From positions 868,001 to 932,000 of the forward strand of contig NZ_CP046315.1 in NCBI RefSeq assembly GCF_009730335.1: 64,000 bases of DNA. Reading direction: 5' to 3'. Position 1 is the first letter of the stretch, and each line of letters begins with the position of its first letter. Positions 17,441 to 26,067 of the stretch are shown piece by piece. The position numbers and the translations under genes are program-made. Origin of the DNA: Schaalia odontolytica (lineage in GTDB: Bacteria; Actinomycetota; Actinomycetes; Actinomycetales; Actinomycetaceae). Under the pieces are notes generated by a model. It saw only the letters and a list, made by a program, of their open reading frames with translations. It did no database searches and was not told the origin of the DNA.

Positions 17441-17446
17441 TAGGCT
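17441..17446 (+). promoter_or_regulatory. -10 box of EcsC paralogue 3, leaderless layout
   Basis: TAGGCT is followed by GGGGGT and ATG 17453. The second paralogue therefore has its own promoter although it lies only 65 bases after the first. Confidence 0.55.
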
Positions 17447-17452
17447 GGGGGT

Positions 17453-18541
17453 ATGCCGGATTGTTTAAAGGAAGCGGACAGCGAAGCTGACGACATACGT
17501 CAGCGCATGACCGGTGACGATCGTGCGCAGTGGGATGCGATCCAAGAATGGAAGGCTGCTCAGATCAGCCCGCGCAGTCCTCGCGTCATCACTCAGCGCA
17601 TCCGTTCGTACGTGCTCACCCCTTTGAAAAAGATGGCCGACCTCGCGCGCAAGGTGCCCGGCGGGGCCGCGATTGCGGACAAGACCTCATCGGCTGTCCT
17701 GGGGCTCGTCGAGAAGACAACGTCAGCCGCCGAATCCTCAGTTCCGCGAAAGCGAATTGTGAAGGCGTATCGCCGGGCGGGCAACGACATCGAGTGCCTC
17801 GAGGACATCCGAAACCTCAACCTGGCCGAGATCCAATTGGTCAGGCCCCACCTGAAGGTCGGATACGCCGTTGCTACCGCGACCGAGGGAGCGGTGAGCA
17901 GCATATTCGCGACGGGAGGGTCGGTCGCTGCCCTCCTCGGTCTGGGCATCGCATCGGCACCCGGTATCGGCGTGATCGTGGGGGCGATCGGCCTCGATAT
18001 CGCGACGTTCTTGGCTTCCTCTGCGCGCCTCGTGTCCCACACGGCTGCCTACTACGGCTATGACACGAAGGACCCAGCTGAAAAGCTGTTTTCCGCGATG
18101 GTTTTATCCCAGGCGATCGCCCCGCGTAGCACGGTTGGTGACCATGCCGTCGAGAAGGAGACCTCGATGCGCATGTTTAACAAGGTGGTGCGCAAGCTCA
18201 CCAAACGCGGATCGATGGAGAGCATCGGGAACAATGCGCTGACGGCGTCCGTGAACTCCTTGTTCGCGGCCCTGGGAGCGCGTCTCGTCGGCATGAAGAT
18301 GGCGCAGATCCTGCCGATTATCGGCATTATCGTCGGCATGGCCCTCAATGCATCCCTCATCCGTACCATCGGCGTGACAGCGGACAACCTCTACCGAGAG
18401 CGCCTCCTGTTGGAGCGCTACGGACAGGACGAAGCGGATGTAGAGGCCGAGGCCACGTCCGATGGGGCAGACAATCCGGATGATCTGGATGAGGAGCTCG
18501 CGCACTACGTCGAGTTTGCCAAGGTCGAGAGCCGCCTATAG
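17453..18541 (+). CDS. EcsC-like protein, paralogue 3
   Basis: A 362-residue tandem paralogue of the 16329 gene. DRAQWDAIQEWKAAQISPRS, SIFATGGSVAALLGLGIASA, RLVSHTAAYYGYDTKDPAEK, MVLSQAIAP and VGMKMAQILPIIGIIVGMAL correspond block by block. The N-terminal dozen residues and the acidic C-terminal tail (DEADVEAEATSDGADNPDD) differ most. Codon use is a little less GC-rich than in paralogue 2, so the duplication is probably not recent. It has its own leaderless-type promoter. It ends 18 bases before the convergent LppM-like gene, with no obvious terminator. Biochemical role unknown. Confidence 0.65.
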   Translation: MPDCLKEADSEADDIRQRMTGDDRAQWDAIQEWKAAQISPRSPRVITQRIRSYVLTPLKKMADLARKVPGGAAIADKTSSAVLGLVEKTTSAAESSVPRKRIVKAYRRAGNDIECLEDIRNLNLAEIQLVRPHLKVGYAVATATEGAVSSIFATGGSVAALLGLGIASAPGIGVIVGAIGLDIATFLASSARLVSHTAAYYGYDTKDPAEKLFSAMVLSQAIAPRSTVGDHAVEKETSMRMFNKVVRKLTKRGSMESIGNNALTASVNSLFAALGARLVGMKMAQILPIIGIIVGMALNASLIRTIGVTADNLYRERLLLERYGQDEADVEAEATSDGADNPDDLDEELAHYVEFAKVESRL

Positions 18542-18559
18542 GCGCTCCCCGGCGCTCGG

Positions 18560-21082
18560 TTAGCTGCGCGAGTTCCAGTTCTGCCAGTCGTTCCAGTCAT
18601 CCTCGTCCTGCGCGTCGACTGAAATCATCGGCGCGTGAGAGGACTCGATCGGCTCATCGATCTCGGGTTCGGGCGCGGTGGCGGCCTCGTTGCGCTTCTT
18701 GCGGCGCTTGCCCCAGCCCCACAGCCCGCGGCGCTTCTTATCACCTTCCTGCTCGCGCGGGGCTTCCTTCTTCTGGGAGATTTCCGCGTTCCAGTCCTCC
18801 TGGAAGGGGGTCGCAGCGGCCGGCGCCTGGAAGGCGGCAGGCATCTGCGGGGATGCGGGGGCCTGCGGCTGTTCGACGACCGAAGGCATGGCGGGCGCAC
18901 TCTGCTCGAACGGAGCCGGCGTCATCGGGGGAGTGGACACCTGAGGGGCGGGCTCGGGCTGTTGCACCGGCGCGGCCGACTCGGGCGTCCCCCAGTCTGC
19001 GGGCCTCTCCCGGCGGACACGACGAATCTGCGCGGTCGGCATCTCCGCGTCATCAATAAACAACATCGACGAGGCCGGGGCGGGTTCCGCGACGGGCTCC
19101 GGCTCGACGACGGGGTCCGGCGCGACGATCGGTTCAGGTTCGATGATCGGTTCGGGTTCGACGATCGGATCGGGCTCAGCCGCCACGACGGGCTCCGGCT
19201 TGATGACGGGTTCGGGCTCGACCACCGCGACGGGTTCCGGTTCGACCACCGCGATGGGTTCCGGTTCGACGATCGGTTCAGGCTCGACCACCGCGACGGG
19301 TTCCGGTTCGACGATCGGTTCAGGCTCGACCACCGCGACGGGTTCCGGTTCGACGATCGGTTCAGGCTCGACCACCGCGACGGGCTCGGGTTCCACGACG
19401 GGTTCCGGTTCGACGATCGGCTCGGGTTCCACGACGGGCTTGGGCACCGGAATAGCAGCCTGGCGGACCTTCGGGATTAGCATCGTCTTGGGAGCGTCGA
19501 CGGCGCTCGCGGGAGGCGGCGGCACGGGCGGAACGGGAGGCATGGGCACGGGAATCGGCACCTGCTGTGCTGCAGGTGCTTCTCCGGGGGCCGGAATAGG
19601 CTGAGGAACATGCGCGTCGCGGACCACCTGACGTTGTGAACGTCTGCTCGGGAACACCGGCTGAGCGTCGGCCGCTTGCTGAGCCTCCGAGGCCTGGCGC
19701 GAACGACGATGAAGCGAGGAATCAGAGGCGGACTCCGTGTGAGTCTCTCGCTGTGGTGCCGATGCTGCGGCCTGCGGCACCGTCACGACGGGCTGGGACG
19801 CTTGCGTGGGTGTCGGACTGGTGGCCGGGGTAGGCGCGACGGTAGGAGCCTGCGGGGAAGCAGGGGGTGCGGCCGGGGCCGCACTGCGCTGAGAAACGCC
19901 GGTCATCGGGACCTGGAGGGGGCCGTCGGACATGCCGGCGCCAGGCATCGGCTGGCCGGCCATCGGCTGTGCGGGGCGCTCGGGGAAGACCGCAGGCCTG
20001 TGGTCCTTGCGCGAGCGTCGCCTCTTGGGAGCCTCCGGGGTCGCAGCTACGGGAGCAGCGGTGGGCATCGGGCGCGACTTGTGCTCCCACGTGAAACCGG
20101 TGTCACGCGGCGTCGGCTGCGGAGGATTCAGGGAGGCCGAAGGACGCTTGGTGGGAGCCGGAGCAGGAGCGGACGTAGCGGCGGGCGCAATCGGTGTCGG
20201 AGGGGCGTAGTGCTCCACGCCCTCGTTCCCACGAGCAGGAGAGGGACCGCGTATATGCGAAGCCGGGGTGGCGGCCTGCGTTCCGGATGTCGCTTTCTTT
20301 CCACGCTTGGCACGCACAACGTAGACGACAACCACGATGCCGATGACGAGAAGGACGAGGCCAACGATGAGACCGATGAGAAGAGCGATCGGAGGATCGG
20401 AGGATTCTTCGGGTGCGGCGGCAGCGTCCGCCGTCGGTGCTACGCTCGAGCTCGCCGAGGCCGAGGTAGGCATCGGGGTCACGCCCCACGGATCCTTCAG
20501 TGCATTCGTCGTCGCCGCGGCACTGGGGTCGCCGCCAGGGGTGAGAGACCCTTTCACGGTGATCATTTGGGGGACGGTGTCGGTCCAGGAAGTGACGGAG
20601 AATGTGCGGCCCTCGTACGTCGTTGCAGACGTGGAAGCTCCCGCGGTGGCGGACTGTACCTCTCCCTCGACACTTAGGGACAGAGACTTAAGCGTCAAGT
20701 CCGGGTGGAACAACTTTCGAGACTCGGTGAGGGTGCGCTCGGCGTGAGCGGTCATGACGAACTCGCCGGAGTCCTCGAGGGAGAACTCAGATTCATTCTC
20801 CGCATTCGTGTACATGAGCTGCATGTGGCACACGGTTGCGTCGTCGCGCGTCACGAACTCGACATGCTGGTCCGATGATTTACCGGCGTAGGGCTGGCAC
20901 GCCGACTCACTCATTGTCCGGGACGGATCAATGATGGTCAGCGTGTCGACGAGCTGGCCGTCCTTGGTCAGGACGAAGGCCTCCGACAGTGTCGGCCCGT
21001 CGGCGGCGTAGGCTCCCGACGGTAGCGTCGACACGATGAGTAGTGCCCCGAGCATGGCGCACAGGGCGCGAAAGAGTCGCAT
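18560..21082 (-). CDS. LppM-like membrane protein with a long Pro/Glu-rich cytoplasmic tail
   Basis: An 840-residue protein. A signal peptide (about 1-27, SGAYA) leads to an ectodomain of about 190 residues with two Cys (SACQPY and ATVCHMQ). One membrane helix (about 231-256, [20 protein letters not shown]) is followed by a basic stop-transfer. The last 580 residues are cytoplasmic and low complexity: Pro/Ala/Ser-rich, then repeats of VEPEPI/V (about 550-670), then a basic patch [16 protein letters not shown] and an acidic Trp-rich end ([15 protein letters not shown]). The ectodomain resembles the LppM-type fold and that of the gene at 25177, which is an inference from pattern. AGGAGG precedes the start. 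Function unknown; the tail could be a spacer or a partner-binding arm. Confidence 0.6.
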   Translation of the reverse strand: MRLFRALCAMLGALLIVSTLPSGAYAADGPTLSEAFVLTKDGQLVDTLTIIDPSRTMSESACQPYAGKSSDQHVEFVTRDDATVCHMQLMYTNAENESEFSLEDSGEFVMTAHAERTLTESRKLFHPDLTLKSLSLSVEGEVQSATAGASTSATTYEGRTFSVTSWTDTVPQMITVKGSLTPGGDPSAAATTNALKDPWGVTPMPTSASASSSVAPTADAAAAPEESSDPPIALLIGLIVGLVLLVIGIVVVVYVVRAKRGKKATSGTQAATPASHIRGPSPARGNEGVEHYAPPTPIAPAATSAPAPAPTKRPSASLNPPQPTPRDTGFTWEHKSRPMPTAAPVAATPEAPKRRRSRKDHRPAVFPERPAQPMAGQPMPGAGMSDGPLQVPMTGVSQRSAAPAAPPASPQAPTVAPTPATSPTPTQASQPVVTVPQAAASAPQRETHTESASDSSLHRRSRQASEAQQAADAQPVFPSRRSQRQVVRDAHVPQPIPAPGEAPAAQQVPIPVPMPPVPPVPPPPASAVDAPKTMLIPKVRQAAIPVPKPVVEPEPIVEPEPVVEPEPVAVVEPEPIVEPEPVAVVEPEPIVEPEPVAVVEPEPIVEPEPIAVVEPEPVAVVEPEPVIKPEPVVAAEPDPIVEPEPIIEPEPIVAPDPVVEPEPVAEPAPASSMLFIDDAEMPTAQIRRVRRERPADWGTPESAAPVQQPEPAPQVSTPPMTPAPFEQSAPAMPSVVEQPQAPASPQMPAAFQAPAAATPFQEDWNAEISQKKEAPREQEGDKKRRGLWGWGKRRKKRNEAATAPEPEIDEPIESSHAPMISVDAQDEDDWNDWQNWNSRS
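19256..19381 (-). repeat. Three identical 42-bp tandem repeats in the LppM-like gene
   Basis: Units 19256-19297, 19298-19339 and 19340-19381 are identical base for base. Each encodes 14 residues of the [14 protein letters not shown] type. Degenerate units extend over about 19080-19440. Perfect tandem identity points to recent slippage or unequal crossover, so copy number is probably variable between strains. Confidence 0.9.
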
Positions 21083-21324
21083 GCAGTCCTCCTGATATGA
21101 ACCACTCGATTATCGTCCGTTCGTGGATACAAAGCAACGAGGGGGAGTGCATGTAAGATTACCTGACCGATCGTCAAATAAAAGAAGTCCGAGTGACAAA
21201 GAAAAACACGCCTCGTTGACAAGGCTAGATTGGTGTCTATCCCGTAGGATGACAGGTGTCTACCTGCAGTTAGGTTTTTGATAGCAAATTGCTCATGTGC
21301 CCATGTTGATGAAGGAGGTGGCCC

Positions 21325-21951
21325 ATGAAGTGTCGACCCGCTACGCGCGGCGATATTCCCGAAATGACACGCATTATCACCGAGGGGTTCCTTGACTATC
21401 CGCTGCATATCATGCTCAAGCCCTACCTCTACCAGCCGGACTGTTACCCACAATGCCTGGCCGCGATTAATCGGATGCTCGCGTCCTCCTATCAGTGGGC
21501 ACGTCACGCACTTGTCGTGGAGCATGAAGGGCAAGTTGTCGCAACGGCGCTCATGCATGATCGCAAGGTTGGCGTGGTGCGTAACTTCCTCAGTGGAGGC
21601 TATGAGCTCTTCCGCTACGCCTCCCCGCACCTCGTGGCTGATTTTCTCGACGTGACCGACCGATCTGATCAGATCGCCATCGATAATGGCGATTTCGACT
21701 GGTATCTCGAGGTGCTCTCCGTTGACGCGAGCATGCGTGGTCGCGGCGTGGGGCGTTGGCTGGTCTCCGAGGTCCTGCCGGATTTCGTGGCGAAGCGCGG
21801 TGGGCGCGCCTACGGCTTCGTGACCTCGACGGAAAAGAATGCGCGTTTCTATCTTAATGGCGGTTGTGAACTCCTTGACCGCGTCGATGTGCATATGCGT
21901 GAGGAGACCTGTCCGATCTGGGCTTTCCAGAGGCGTGCGGAGCTGCTCTAA
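21325..21951 (+). CDS. GNAT-family N-acetyltransferase
   Basis: A 208-residue soluble enzyme. CRPATRGDIPEMTRIITEGF is a typical first strand-helix of GNAT. LEVLSVDASMRGRGVGRWLV is motif A, with the Q/R-x-x-G-x-G/A acetyl-CoA loop as RGRGVG. FVTSTEKNARFYLNGGCELL is the C-terminal motif B region with the usual N-x-x-F-Y. The acceptor substrate cannot be predicted. AAGGAGGTGG seven bases before ATG 21325 is the strongest ribosome-binding site in the area. Upstream (21083-21324) is a comparatively AT-rich divergent region with a TTGACA at 21216 but no well-spaced -10. Confidence 0.85.
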   Translation: MKCRPATRGDIPEMTRIITEGFLDYPLHIMLKPYLYQPDCYPQCLAAINRMLASSYQWARHALVVEHEGQVVATALMHDRKVGVVRNFLSGGYELFRYASPHLVADFLDVTDRSDQIAIDNGDFDWYLEVLSVDASMRGRGVGRWLVSEVLPDFVAKRGGRAYGFVTSTEKNARFYLNGGCELLDRVDVHMREETCPIWAFQRRAELL

Positions 21952-22061
21952 CGCGGGTGCGCTCAGGCGTTTTCTGCCGATTCTCAACTCTGCGTGGCGA
22001 CAGATGAGCGATTGCGCCTTTGTGCAGGTCGCGGCGCGTGATGCACGTCCCGCACCTCCGC

Positions 22062-22092
22062 TTGACTTCAAGGACTTGAGGTCTTTTAGGGT
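22062..22092 (+). promoter_or_regulatory. MerR-type promoter and operator
   Basis: TTGACT (22062-22067) and TAGGGT (22087-22092) are 19 bp apart, the overlong spacer typical of MerR-activated promoters. A dyad TCAAG-GA-CTTGA fills 22068-22079, with outer AC and GT also paired. The -10 box ends six bases before ATG 22099, so the regulator probably binds its own leaderless promoter. Confidence 0.8.
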
Positions 22093-22098
22093 GAAGTC

Positions 22099-22530
22099 AT
22101 GGTAGGGACTCGCTCCGGGCGCACGTACTCCATCAAGGAGGTAGCGGCGCTCGTTGGGCTGCCCGCGTCCACCCTGCGTTACTACGAGGATGTGAGCGTC
22201 ATTCCCGCCATCGCGCGTGACCCCTCGAGTGGTCACCGTATCTATCAGGAAGACGACCTTGAGCTGTTGACGTGGGTGTCGTGCCTGTCGGCCTCCGGCA
22301 TGTCGATTGCTGATATGCGTGAGTATGTTCGCTTGGGCCTTGGTGGTGAGCGCGATGTTTCCGAGTTCATCACCTTGCTGGAGCAGCAGGATGAGCGCTT
22401 GCAGGAAGAGGCGCAGATTCTTGAGCTGCGTCGCGAGTTCTTGCGGACGAAAATTTCCTACTGGCGTGCGGTCAGGGGTGGGGACGTTCAGGAAGCCGAG
22501 CGTTTGGACGGTGCGGCGCGCGCTTGCTGA
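22099..22530 (+). CDS. MerR-family transcriptional regulator
   Basis: A 143-residue regulator. YSIKEVAALVGLPASTLRYY with EDVSVIPAIARDPSSGHRIY is the winged-HTH of MerR, including the RYYE motif. LLTWVSCLSASGMSIADMRE is the second helix pair. A coiled-coil dimerisation helix follows (LLEQQDERLQEEAQILELRR). The C-terminus is short and has no Cys pair, so it is not a metal or SoxR-type sensor. It resembles the small AdhR/TipAN-like group. The 19-bp-spaced promoter just upstream carries a dyad, so autoregulation is likely. The nearest possible other target is unclear because the next genes are a pseudogene and a glutamine synthetase homologue. Confidence 0.88.
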   Translation: MVGTRSGRTYSIKEVAALVGLPASTLRYYEDVSVIPAIARDPSSGHRIYQEDDLELLTWVSCLSASGMSIADMREYVRLGLGGERDVSEFITLLEQQDERLQEEAQILELRREFLRTKISYWRAVRGGDVQEAERLDGAARAC

Positions 22531-22649
22531 GCGCCTGAAAGCCTGGTCGTAGCACCTGCATAGTCCTAGTGGGGCGGGTTCATGCCTGCTCCGAACCCTG
22601 CCCCGCTAGGGGGCGTGGGGCCGCGCATTCGACTCGGGTGTGCGGCCCT

Positions 22650-23441
22650 TCATCGTGGCCGCTGTGGATTCCAGTAGGGGATGGTGCACCGCAGGTGTGC
22701 CATCTCGTGTTCGATGAGGGGAGCCAGCTTGTCCCAGGGCGGGGACTCCTCCCCGTGCCACGCTGCTTCCGCGATGACGAGGAGCCTGGGGAGGAGATGG
22801 TAGAAGAGGAGGTCTGGGGTGGTGATGGTTGAGGACCATGCCACGGCCTCGACTCCTTTCAGTCGCTCCCCACGCAACGCCTGGGTGGGGTCGTCGAAGA
22901 GGGGTGGGTGGGCTCGAGGGGGCTGCTGGTTCGCCCAGGGTGACTGAGGGTGAGAATCTCGGCGTCCGCCAGGATCCACGGCGCTCCAGAGGATTCGGCG
23001 GCCTGGCGGCCAGTGTTCCCGGGACGGTGGGCAAGGGGAGTGGTTCCCGGTGGAGGAGTCGGATAGGGCCTCGTGAGGGAGTCCCAGGCGGCCGCGCGCC
23101 TGCCCTGAAAGTGGAGGGCGCGCAGTGCCCGGTCGATAAAGTGCCGCTCAATCGCTGCGCCGGAGGTGAGGCCTGCGCGCTTCAGCGAGAGGTCGGATTC
23201 CCATGGCCCCCAGTCGGTCGATGCTCCTCCGATATGGATGGTCGGAGTGGGGAAGAGAGCGCAGGCGTGATGGAACGCCGCTTCGACGAAGCTGAGAGAG
23301 GCGGCGCTGGGCCAGAGCGTTTCGTTGACCCCATGGGGCGCCTTATTGACGCGGGCGGGGTTTCCCAGGTGGGGATAGGCGCGGATATCGGCTCCAGCGT
23401 GGGTCGGTAGGGCGCCATGACGGTCAGGAGCAATTCCATGG
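22650..23441 (-). pseudogene. Decayed GH20 beta-N-acetylhexosaminidase
   Basis: Across several frames the minus strand reads as the middle and end of a GH20 enzyme. One frame gives RAYPHLGNPARVN, then SFVEAAFHHACALFPTPTIH followed by IGGASTDWGPWE, matching the LFPxPxxHIGGDExPTxxW region but with GGAS in place of the catalytic GGDE. Another gives ERHFIDRALRALHFQGRRAA. A third (22650-22979) gives the C-terminal GVEAVAWSSTITTPDLLFYH then LLPRLLVIAEAAWH. At least two frameshifts and a stop separate them, and the N-terminal part is missing. The enzyme is dead. The family would release N-acetylglucosamine from glycans. Confidence 0.75.
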
Positions 23442-23622
23442 TGGCTCCTTGGACTTGGCTACAACAGTGTAACAAGCGTCACTAATGATGCGGAACGTTT
23501 TCGTTCGTCAATCTGCGGAATTGTTGAAAGGTTGCGATTATCTCCCGACTGTCAGGTTTGTTGAATGGGTCTACAATGGTCGTGCTGATGTGAATCCAGT
23601 CATACTCAAAGAGGAGTGCTTC

Positions 23623-25116
23623 ATGCTGTCGACCGACACCGTTTCCCTCAGTCCAAATCCCCTCGTTGCTGCACTCGGAAAGCCGGCGAAGGAATTTACG
23701 AAAGCCGACATCATTGGCTATATCGAGGACAACGGCATCAGGATGCTCAACCTGCGCTATATCGGAGGGGACGGTCGCCTGAAGACGCTGAACTTCGCGA
23801 TTCAGTCCAAGGCGCACTTGGATCGTGTGCTGACGCTGGGTGAGCGCGTCGACGGCTCGTCGCTCTTCGCCTTCGTCGAGGCAACCTCCTCGGACCTGTA
23901 CGTCGTGCCCCGCCTGGCCACGTCCTTCCTCAACCCCTTCTCGCACATTCCGACCCTGGATATCCTGTGCGGCTTCTACGACGTCGACGGCAAGCCCCTG
24001 GCCTCGGCGCCGCAGGAGATTCTGCGCAAGGCCCAGCGAGCCCTGAAGGAGGAGACGGGTTGTGAACTGCAGGCCCTCGGTGAACTCGAGTACTACCTCT
24101 TCTCCGACGAGGAGGACCTGTTCCCTGTCGAACCGCAGCGCGGCTACCACGAATCGGGGCCCTTCTCGAAGTGGGAGAGCGTGCGCACGGAGACCCTCTT
24201 GCACCTGGTGTCCATGGGGTGCTCGGTCAAGTACGCTCACTCGGAGGTCGGTAACTTCGTGTCCGACGGTCGTCAGATGGTCCAGCAGGAGATCGAATTT
24301 CTGCCCGTGGATGCCCTGGATGCCGCCGACCAGATGGTGCTCGCCAAGTGGGTGCTGCGCGAGGTTGCCCACTCCTACGGCATTCACGTCTCTTTCTCTC
24401 CGAAGATCGCGGTTGGCCAGGCCGGTTCGGGCATGCACTTCCATACCCGCCTCGTCAAGGACGGTGTCAACCAGTTCTCGACGGGATCGGGCCTGACGGA
24501 GACGGCCCTGAAGGTCATCGGCGGTTACCTGTCGCATGCCGCTTCCCTGACCGCCTTTGGCAACACGGTCCCCACCTCCTTCCTGCGCCTCGTGCCGCAT
24601 CAGGAGGCCCCCACGGCGATTTGCTGGGGCGACCGTAACCGCTCCGTCCTCGTGCGCGTGCCCCTGGGATGGCAGAACATTGACGACTCGATGTTCCGTG
24701 ATGCGAACCCCGCCGAGCCTCCGATCGACGAGCTGCCGAATGACTCGCAAACGGTCGAGCTGCGCAGCCCCGACGGTTCTGCGGCCGTCCACCTGCTGCT
24801 GGCCGGTATCGCTGTCGCGGCACGTATCGGGCTGACCGAACCGGGCATGGCCGACTACGCGCGCGAACGCAAGGTCGACGGCGACGCCTCGCAGACCCCC
24901 GACCTCGATCAGCTGCCCGGCTCCTGTTTCGAGGCCGCCGGTAGGCTCCTCACCCAGCGCGAGGACTACGAGGCGAAGGGCGTGTTCCCCGCCGGCCTCA
25001 TTGATTCGTGGGCGTCTCACTTGGTTGCACTCGGAGACATGCACCTGCGCGACGACCTGGCCGACTCGCGAATTTCGGTGGAAGAACTCGTCGAACGCTA
25101 CTTCCACATCGGCTAA
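23623..25116 (+). CDS. Glutamine synthetase family protein (GSI-like)
   Basis: A 497-residue protein. An N-terminal beta-grasp part (GIRMLNLRYIGGDGRLKTLN) precedes the catalytic domain, with ALGELEYYLF, SEVGNFVSDGRQMVQQEIEF, GQAGSGMHFHTRLVKDG and the phosphate/Arg loop TSFLRLVPHQEAPTAICWGD. It may form the usual dodecamer and ligate ammonia or an amine to glutamate. The C-terminal loop that carries the adenylylated Tyr in GSI-beta (NLYDLP) reads DLDQLP here, so that control is absent. This could be a specialised paralogue with another substrate. The start at ATG 23623, with GAGGAG ten bases upstream, removes 46 unsupported codons. A terminator follows at 25121. Confidence 0.85.
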   Translation: MLSTDTVSLSPNPLVAALGKPAKEFTKADIIGYIEDNGIRMLNLRYIGGDGRLKTLNFAIQSKAHLDRVLTLGERVDGSSLFAFVEATSSDLYVVPRLATSFLNPFSHIPTLDILCGFYDVDGKPLASAPQEILRKAQRALKEETGCELQALGELEYYLFSDEEDLFPVEPQRGYHESGPFSKWESVRTETLLHLVSMGCSVKYAHSEVGNFVSDGRQMVQQEIEFLPVDALDAADQMVLAKWVLREVAHSYGIHVSFSPKIAVGQAGSGMHFHTRLVKDGVNQFSTGSGLTETALKVIGGYLSHAASLTAFGNTVPTSFLRLVPHQEAPTAICWGDRNRSVLVRVPLGWQNIDDSMFRDANPAEPPIDELPNDSQTVELRSPDGSAAVHLLLAGIAVAARIGLTEPGMADYARERKVDGDASQTPDLDQLPGSCFEAAGRLLTQREDYEAKGVFPAGLIDSWASHLVALGDMHLRDDLADSRISVEELVERYFHIG

Positions 25117-25120
25117 CGAC

Positions 25121-25155
25121 ACGTGCCCCGGCCTCGCAAAGAGGTCGGGGCACGT
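25121..25155. terminator. Bidirectional terminator
   Basis: ACGTGCCCCGgCCTC, loop GCAAA, GAGGtCGGGGCACGT: a 15-bp stem with one mismatch between convergent genes. It contains a near copy of the repeat word. Confidence 0.85.
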
Positions 25156-25176
25156 CGTTGTCACAGACGAACGAGG

Positions 25177-26067
25177 TCACTCGGGCGGGGCGAAACGTTC
25201 TTCGTTCGGGGGGGCCTCGGAGCCCTTCGAGATGGCCGCGCTGCGCGCGTAGGGGAGCGCGGAGGTCTGACGCGCACCCGACTGAGCACGGCGCGCATTC
25301 TTCAACGAGGCATCGCGATCGAACTGAGCGTCTGCTGCTCGCCGCTGCGAGGCGGCGCGGCCACGCACAAGCGCTCCGATGATCACCAAGGCCAACACCG
25401 ACCCAGTCGCTGCGAGGACGGGCATCAAAGAACGCCCGACCGAGCTACCACCTCGCTGCTCAGAGGAAGATACGGGGCTGGTGCTCGACGAGGGGGAGGG
25501 GGATGGCGCCGGCGCGGAGGCCCCCGGCGCAACCGAGCCCGACGCACTCACGTTGTCCGTCACGCCGTGCCACACGACAGTGCTCGTATCGTTCTTCGTG
25601 GACGACGAAGGAACCGAAATCTCCCCGCCGTCAGAGGCTTCGACGACAACTGAATCGTGAGCGATGAGGGTCACCGACTCGATCGAGGCCGACGCCTCGG
25701 GCGAGGAAAAACCCTCCAGCAGTCGGGCCGACGTCGACTCGAAGTGGAAGACCCCACCGTCGTCAACCGAGACGACCTCGGCGTTCGCGTCCTCGAGGTT
25801 CCAGGTGAAACGGCATCCCAAGACCCCGCCCACATCCACCAGCAGCGAGGAAGTCGCCTGTGCGGCTGTGCCCATCGACTGGCACTGCTCACCGATCAAT
25901 GCGTGATCCGTCGACAGGGTCACCTGATGGGTTGCGCTCACGCCCGGCGTCATCTCGTAGACCTCGACGAGGCGAATCTGCGTCGGCTCGTCCGCATACG
26001 CCGCAGCGCCGCCCGCCGTCAGTGCGAGAGCCCCAGCGGTGCCGAGCAGCGCTCGCGTGAGCCTCAT
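25177..26067 (-). CDS. LppM-like membrane protein, short form
   Basis: A 296-residue protein with a signal peptide (about 1-25), an ectodomain with two Cys (GEQCQSMG and LGCRFTW), a Ser/Pro linker (about 175-205), one membrane helix (about 212-232) and a short cytoplasmic tail rich in Arg and Ala. SVTLIAHDSVVVEASDGGEI followed by STVVWHGVTDNVSASGS resembles the edge strands of LppM-type domains. The layout mirrors the much longer protein at 18560, and both have a comparable two-Cys ectodomain. The start overlaps the upstream acyltransferase stop by ATGA, so they are co-expressed. Function unknown; an envelope or lipid-linked role is plausible from its partner. Confidence 0.55.
   Translation of the reverse strand: MRLTRALLGTAGALALTAGGAAAYADEPTQIRLVEVYEMTPGVSATHQVTLSTDHALIGEQCQSMGTAAQATSSLLVDVGGVLGCRFTWNLEDANAEVVSVDDGGVFHFESTSARLLEGFSSPEASASIESVTLIAHDSVVVEASDGGEISVPSSSTKNDTSTVVWHGVTDNVSASGSVAPGASAPAPSPSPSSSTSPVSSSEQRGGSSVGRSLMPVLAATGSVLALVIIGALVRGRAASQRRAADAQFDRDASLKNARRAQSGARQTSALPYARSAAISKGSEAPPNEERFAPPE

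Noticed and set aside
18560-21082. TonB-like protein because of the Glu-Pro repeats
   Set aside because: There is no TonB C-terminal domain, the long tail is cytoplasmic and the organism looks Gram-positive.
22606-23151. An intact 181-residue minus-strand gene
   Set aside because: It is Pro/Arg-rich and out of frame with the recognisable GH20 segments, so it is part of the pseudogene.
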